NCBI RefSeq assembly: GCF_932294415.1
Contig: NC_065537.1
Location: 52,206,802 to 52,270,801, forward strand
Length of the DNA stretch: 64,000 nt
From: Quercus robur
Lineage: Eukaryota; Streptophyta; Magnoliopsida; Fagales; Fagaceae
Reading direction: 5' to 3'
Shown: positions 59,058-64,000 of the stretch, one piece after another
How positions within the stretch are numbered: position 1 is the stretch's first letter
How the letters are laid out: each line of letters begins with the position of its first letter
Translations under genes and position numbers: made by a program
Notes under the pieces: model-generated
What the model saw: only the letters and a program-made list of their open reading frames with translations
Told to the model about the DNA's origin: nothing
Database searches by the model: none

Positions 59058-59449
59058 AACCTGGAATTGGGAACAAAATTTTAGAGCCAGGATTACAATT
59101 TTTTAGATAGACGGGAATATGACCAACACCATGTCAAACTGCACATTTCAGCACATCAACAATTTCATATTAAACATGTGGTTTGTGGTCACAATTTGTA
59201 GAAAACATAAGCATAATAATGATAAAACCACAAATTTGTAAGAAAATATGATGTGACAGAGAACTAAACATATACACTCACAAATTCACATAAAATTCTA
59301 TTTAAAAACATTAAAAAAAGAAAGAAATAATATCTGGCAGCATCTTCCAGATCTGTGGATTCATGAACAACAAGTGGAGCAGGAGTCATCAAGTCCCCTA
59401 CAACCTTACCATCAGGTTTACCAATCAATTTCTGTATCTCGTTGAATGT

Positions 59450-60147
59450 CTGCAACAATTATCTAGAATTGCAAGAAATAAGAAATTATTCACACATAGA
59501 TGGGGAAACTCTTCTATCTGAGGAGTAAGCTCAAGAATTACAAAACAAAGAGCAACAAAATGGCTTTAGGTTCTAGGCTAGGGTATGACTCCATCTTAGT
59601 GGACTCACACATGGCATATGATTTTAGCAATTGCTTATGTAGGGAGGACAGAGACCAAGTGAAGTAGAGCCTACATTAATTAGGACTGTTTTGCATATAC
59701 AAAGATTATGGCCTTAACAAAAAAGGGATGATACTAATGACTAATATATTTTTTTATTCTGCAAATTTCAATCGAGCACTTTAGTAAAGCCATGTTCATG
59801 TTATATAAGCCAATTACTTCATATCTGAAATTTTCATATACCTAGATTATCGGCGGTTGATTGAAATGCTCGGAAATTCCATGTTCTATTATCTATATAA
59901 AGGAAATTAGTACTATTATTATGCAAGATTAAGCAAGAATTGCATTCAAGAAACTATCTATATATAAAGATTGGTAAGACAGAAAGCTAATACTCACAAC
60001 TCTTTCTAGTTGACCGATAGCGTTACCAATGTAATATGTAACCACTCTAGCAATGACATTTATGAAGAACATCATAATCCAAGAGCTGTAATTTTGACAA
60101 ACCCAAGAAAAAAATTGGATAGTACAGAGGGTGAGGGTGGTGGTGGC
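59450..60147. other. Gene-free flank right of the CBSX fragment
   Basis: I searched this stretch for the upstream CBSX exons (first CBS motif) and did not find them. Minus-strand ORFs at 59929-60229 lack any family motif. Confidence 0.5.
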
Positions 60148-60929
60148 CATTACAACAAAAAATGTCTATTACATCAAGTGTTAATATAACAAAATATGTA
60201 TATAGTAGTTTTAGACAAAAATTTCGCATCTATAAGTTAAAATGGTTACAATAGTAACTTAAAAGTGTTAAATTATTGCATCAACAATAATAAGTTGTAA
60301 TAATTTATAACTTTCAGCTGCAATAGAAACTTTAATATTTTAGGAAAAATTGTTGTAATAACTTAAAATGAAAGAATCGTTGCAATAAATTGATACCAAT
60401 TGTTTTTGCAATTTATTGCAACGAAAATTTCGAATTAATAGCTTATTGCATTAAAGGTACCATTGCAATAATTTGATATTAATTTTTTTACAAGCTATTG
60501 CAATGACAAACACGTAACTGCAATGAATATATCATTGCAATAACTTGGTATCAATTATTTCATAGTCAATCGCAGTAACAAAATGAATTAATTATCTATT
60601 ACAATGAAGATATCATTACAGTAATTTAATCTAATCTATTTTATTTAATTATTTGCAATCTATTACAACAAGTTTCGTGAAATAATAATCTATACTTACA
60701 AAATATTCGAAATATTAAATTGCATATTGCAACAATATATATATATATATATATATATCATTGCATCAAAGTTATTATTAAAATATTTGGAGTTTATTAC
60801 AACAAAAATTTTTGTTGCATAAACCTATTACCTCAAATTTTATTGCAACATCTTGTATCAACTATTGCAATGACTCTAATATTATTACAATAATTTTTTT
60901 CGTTGCAATAAACATTTTTTCTTGTAGTG
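60148..60929. mobile_element. CACTA-like non-autonomous element
   Basis: The right end, inverted, starts CACTACAAGAAAAAATGTTT. The left end starts CATTACAACAAAAAATGTCT. CACTACAAGAAAA is the standard plant CACTA (En/Spm) terminus. The interior is full of short attgcaataa / ttgcaatgaa repeats in both orientations, like subterminal transposase-binding repeats. It has no transposase. It sits in a TGG-repeat tract, which makes its 3-bp target duplication unreadable. Confidence 0.75.
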
Positions 60930-61035
60930 TGGTGGTGGTGGTGGTGGTGAGGGTGGTGGTGATGGTGATAGAGAGGTTGATGGTGGTGGTGAAGGTGGAG
61001 GTGAGGGTGGTGGTGAGGGTGTGGGTGTGGGTGTC
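60930..61035. repeat. (GGT)n/(GGTGAG)n microsatellite
   Basis: Imperfect GGT-rich repeat, also present as a stub left of the CACTA-like element (60129-60147). It produces poly-Pro/His/Val ORFs on both strands that are not genes. Confidence 0.9.
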
Positions 61036-62179
61036 CCGAAAAAGTTAGATATTGCATTCCACATTCTTTTCGAGTGTTTGATTGGTTTCTTTGGCACTAA
61101 AACTATAACTGTAAAATCAAAATATGTAGAGAATCCAGCTGGCATTTTTTTTTTTTTTTTTGTTGAGAAACAACATTTTTCATAGCTCACAAAATTTTTA
61201 ACCATGTTTGTATGTGTATAAGATGGTTTGACAGTGGGTGGCCATGGTGTAATGGATGGGATTCATTATTGGCTTCTTTTATATATATATATATATATAT
61301 ATATTAAAATTATTTTTTTAAATAGAAAAAATTTCTTATCAACTTTTTTTTTTGGGTTGAAGTTTACCATGGTTGAAATTTTTTTTGTTAGATAAATATA
61401 GTAATGATTATGGATAATAGTTTTATTATACCATGACTCTCATCTTTAGATTTTCAGGTCACTATAAATAATAAGGCCATATTCATGATTTATTTCATTA
61501 ATATTTTGAACGTCCAAGTATTCATCATTTTTTAGGGTTACTTTTTATTTGTTTTTCTCTCAAATTCAGTCCCTCTTTGCTTCAAAAAATAAATTCCCAA
61601 TTTTTATTTTTATTTTTTATTTCCAAGGAGTTTCATTGAGGTTTTGAAGCACTCGATCAAAATTTTTTCTCAAAAAAATTTATTAAAATTTATATTTACA
61701 CATTTTGTTTTGATAGGGTGAAATTCGGCTTAAAATACAAAAATTCAATTCTTAGATAAGTTTATCTACTTTTATTTTTTAATGTTTAGTAATTTGGGTT
61801 GTTCATAATTCTTAACTATTACATTGAGGTTACCACTTAAATATGCTTTCAATTATTATTTTTTAATTATTGAATTCAAGGTTTTTCATTTAAATATGCA
61901 CTTGAGTTTTAATTATGCAAACTCTCTTTATATTTTTCAGGCATCTCCTTTTATATAAGTTGCATAGTTATCTACCATATTCCATTCAATTAATTTTGGA
62001 CTTATATATGATTTTTTTAATAAAAACTTAATCTTACACAATATGCATTCATTATATAACTTAAAATAAAAGGTTACTTCTTTTTTTTTTTTTTTAAATA
62101 GAGTAAAAGATTACTCTATTTTTATTATCTATTTAATTTTAATTAATATAATTTTTTTTTCATTAATTTACCATGATTC
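61036..62179. other. Gene-free AT-rich stretch
   Basis: A TA run at 61280-61304 and many T runs are present. No gene or bounded repeat is identified. Confidence 0.5.
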
Positions 62180-62960
62180 TTGATTAAGTCGTGTGATGCA
62201 CGGCTTAATAAAAAAATTATATATAAATTTTAAAAAATATATTTTTTGATAATACAACCAAATCTAATAACAAATAAGATAGTAAAATAGTAAAAATATT
62301 TTTAAAAATTAAGTTACATGGAAAATGTATATTATGTAAGTTTTTTTTTTTTTTCAAAAAGATATATTATAAAATATTTTATAAAAATTATGGCAAGTTT
62401 TAAATTTCTAAAAGCTCTTAGTAGTAAAATTGTAATTTAATTATATATAATTAATATTTTTAAAATATTGCTGTAATTTAAGATGCATTAGACCTCTTTT
62501 TTTTAGTGTAGTATATGGTTGTTGCAATTTAAGATGCATTAGACCTTTTGATTTAGTATAGTGTACGTTGCTGTAATTTAAGATGTATTAGACCTCTTTT
62601 TTTTAGTGTAGTATACGGTTGCTACAATTTAAAATGCATTAGATCTTTTAATTTAGTGTAGTATACGTTGTTACAATTTAATATGCATTAGACCTCTTTT
62701 TTTTTTAGTGTAATATACGGTTGCTGCAATTTAAGATGCATTAGACTTTTTTTGTTAGTAGAGTAGTTAAAAAATAAGAAGAATTAGATTACTATGTTTA
62801 CATTGCTACATTTTAAGATGTATTAGACTTTTTTTTTTTATGTAAATGTTTTATTTTTAAAATTTACAAATTCCTACAATTCGATGCTGCCATTTGGCGT
62901 AACCATGACATTTAAGTCCAATTTTTATTATATAGTATATGATATATGATATATATATAT
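62180..62960 (-). mobile_element. Helitron-like element, diverged copy of the 46771 family
   Basis: cgtgtgatgcacggcttaat at the left corresponds to the hairpin of the 46771 element. The next 200 bases run parallel to it (attatatataaattttaaa, ttgataata, taacaaataa, taaatttctaaaagct). The right end, inverted, is TA-rich and then aataaaaattggacttaa, like a Helitron 5' end. The CTAG terminus itself is not preserved. The interior contains a minisatellite. Confidence 0.55.
62465..62840. repeat. Minisatellite, about 50-60-bp unit, seven copies
   Basis: The unit has aatttaagatgcattagacc, a T run, then tagtgtagtatacg-ttgct. Two unit types alternate, one with ctcttttttttagtg and one with ttttgatttagtg, which suggests duplication of a two-unit block. 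The T runs and copies vary by substitutions. Confidence 0.9.
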
Positions 62961-63889
62961 ATATATATGTTATTTATCTTTCCCCAAATATCATTTGATT
63001 CATAAATACAGCATCAAGTCTTTTTTTTTCTTTTTTCTTTTTATAATCTTCCTCCAAATAAATTATGAGACACAAAATATAAACTATAAATCATGGAAAA
63101 TACAATTAAACTATAGTATAACATTTTTTTTTAAATGGCATATATAATACAAAAATAATTAATTAAATTGTCAATTTATAATAATAATATTTTTTTTTAA
63201 AAAAATTTATTGGTTAAAAGGATAGAGAGAATGAGTAAAATTGTCAATTTATATAAAATGTAACTTTATCTAGCATGGGAATGTGGATACCAACCTTTTT
63301 CAAAAGGAATTCACATTCCCATAGAAGGGGGCATGAGAGGAAATCTAGATATCTTGACATCAGATTTCATTGTATGATTTGTAACTAAACGTAAGAATCT
63401 TTTAACATTCTCAAAAATCATAAAACATTACTGGAAATACTGCCTTAATGTCAAAATGTTCTCACGTATATTAACTATTAAGTCACTAGTTGATGCTGAT
63501 CTATAAGTTACCGCAAATGAAAGTTAGCATTGGGACAAAAATATTGGTACCAATAAATAATGGTGACTATAGCAAATTGCCTATGTTATTATGTAAACCC
63601 TCTCACACTTTATTCCATCTATAAAATGTTTGTTTGTTTCATAGTATAGGATAATATTAAGGTTTTGTTTAGTGACGTTGATCGTGACTCATCGCGAAAA
63701 GGAAGACGTACATATAGTTTGAAACAATATTTACAATCTAATATTTCAACATTTTTGTAAGACTAAATTCATTCACACACTTCATCTTTAGAAGAAATTC
63801 ATACGTACTGCTTTATTTAAACCATTCATTCCAATCCATGATTTGGATTGCTTCCAACCAAATGAACACTAATTGAAATTGACTAACAC
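62961..63889. other. Gene-free stretch
   Basis: A short inverted repeat around 63277-63321 (gcatgggaatgtggatacca / ttcacattcccata) is noticeable, but no gene or complete element is seen. Confidence 0.5.
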
Positions 63890-64000
63890 TAGGGGTGGCA
63901 ATTCGTGTTCGTGGGTCAGGTTCGTGTCGTGTCAAGTCTTGAGTATTCGACTATTTGGGTTGACCCGAACCCAACTTGTTTACTAAACGTGTCAAGAATT
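63890..64000 (+). mobile_element. Left end of an hAT-like element, cut by window edge
   Basis: TAGGGGTGGCAATTCGTGTT followed by gggtcaggttcgtgtcgtg and gggttgacccgaaccc is a widespread plant hAT-type non-autonomous end. It shares the first 12 bases with the element at 52140. The remainder lies outside the window. Confidence 0.6.

Larger units (their letters stand above)
54413..59449 (-). pseudogene. CBSX-type (CBS domain) gene fragment split by a Copia element
   Basis: Two exons on the minus strand match plastid CBSX1/CBSX2 proteins, which bind adenosine nucleotides and regulate thioredoxins. Exon 59449-59334 has acceptor ttgttgcag and reads TFNEIQKLIGKPDGKVVGDL, then MTPAPLVVHESTDLEDAA. Exon 54470-54413 reads (R)LLLETNYRQLPVVDGDGKL and ends at donor GTAAGA. 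Phases agree across the gap (AG|G = Arg). The first exon's donor is ATATTA instead of GT, and a 4.6-kb Copia sits at the second exon's acceptor. Exons for the transit peptide, first CBS motif and the C-terminal LTRGNVV end are not seen nearby. It is most likely a dead fragment. Confidence 0.8.

Noticed and set aside
59929..60229. Minus-strand ORFs that might be upstream CBSX exons
   Set aside because: They lack any CBS motif and one starts within the CACTA-like end and GGT tract.
60812..61205. Pro-, His- and Val-rich ORFs on both strands
   Set aside because: They are translations of the GGT microsatellite and the CACTA-like end.
62465..62840. Regular repeats resembling a CRISPR array
   Set aside because: Units are contiguous and diverged with no unique spacers, in a plant genome. 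It is a minisatellite.

Overview
This is nuclear DNA from a flowering plant. It is AT-rich, with intron-bearing genes that use GT-AG splice sites, poly(A) tracts, plant-type Helitrons, MULEs, Copia and Gypsy LTRs and many MITEs. The host gene families (GABA transporter GAT1-like, PSI1/DUF668, CBSX, CPR1-type F-box) fit a eudicot, probably a woody one. I cannot name the species from sequence alone.

Only two genes look intact. The first is a seven-exon GAT1-like amino acid/GABA transporter on the + strand (19203-26802). The last exon of a tandem paralogue lies at the window's left edge (1-297). The second is a single-coding-exon DUF3475/DUF668 protein related to PSK SIMULATOR 1 (42817-44631), with a 5'UTR intron. 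A possible small acidic-tailed ORF lies at 48492-48830. The remaining coding signal is pseudogenes or captured fragments: an antisense F-box pseudogene inside transporter intron 3, a CBSX fragment split by a Copia element, and pieces of uS5, PPR, RPA1, DWNN and WD40 genes carried by transposons.

Layout. 1-7924 and 26511-33063 are two copies of one tandem segmental duplication: the transporter's last exon plus its 3' flank. Comparing them gives near-empty reference sites for several insertions. These are a Helitron carrying a PPR fragment (2206-3394), a solo LTR (3564-7094, TSD GTAAG) that itself contains a Pack-MULE carrying a ribosomal protein uS5 fragment (4863-6311, TSD TTATTTTTT), and a 4.2-kb Helitron (26799-30995). 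That Helitron carries RPA1-like remnants and a nested 5'-truncated LINE with a 17-bp TSD. 7925-19200 is repeat-derived: a local duplication, MITEs and LTR fragments. 33064-41590 holds MITEs and another Helitron carrying one spliceable exon of unknown origin. 46.5-47 kb has two Helitrons head to tail. 52.1-53.45 kb looks like an hAT-type element that picked up pieces of two genes. 54473-59057 is a decayed Copia element with 5-bp TSDs. 60148-60929 is a CACTA-like non-autonomous element in a TGG microsatellite. 62.2-62.96 kb is a Helitron-like copy with a minisatellite.

The most notable points are these. The 4.2-kb Helitron landed one codon before the transporter's original stop, and its terminal CTAG now supplies the TAG stop. 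The Copia element inserted exactly at a CBSX splice acceptor. Several DNA transposons here carry host-gene fragments. I saw no tRNA, rRNA or CRISPR array, and no clear sign of a wholly new molecular system.
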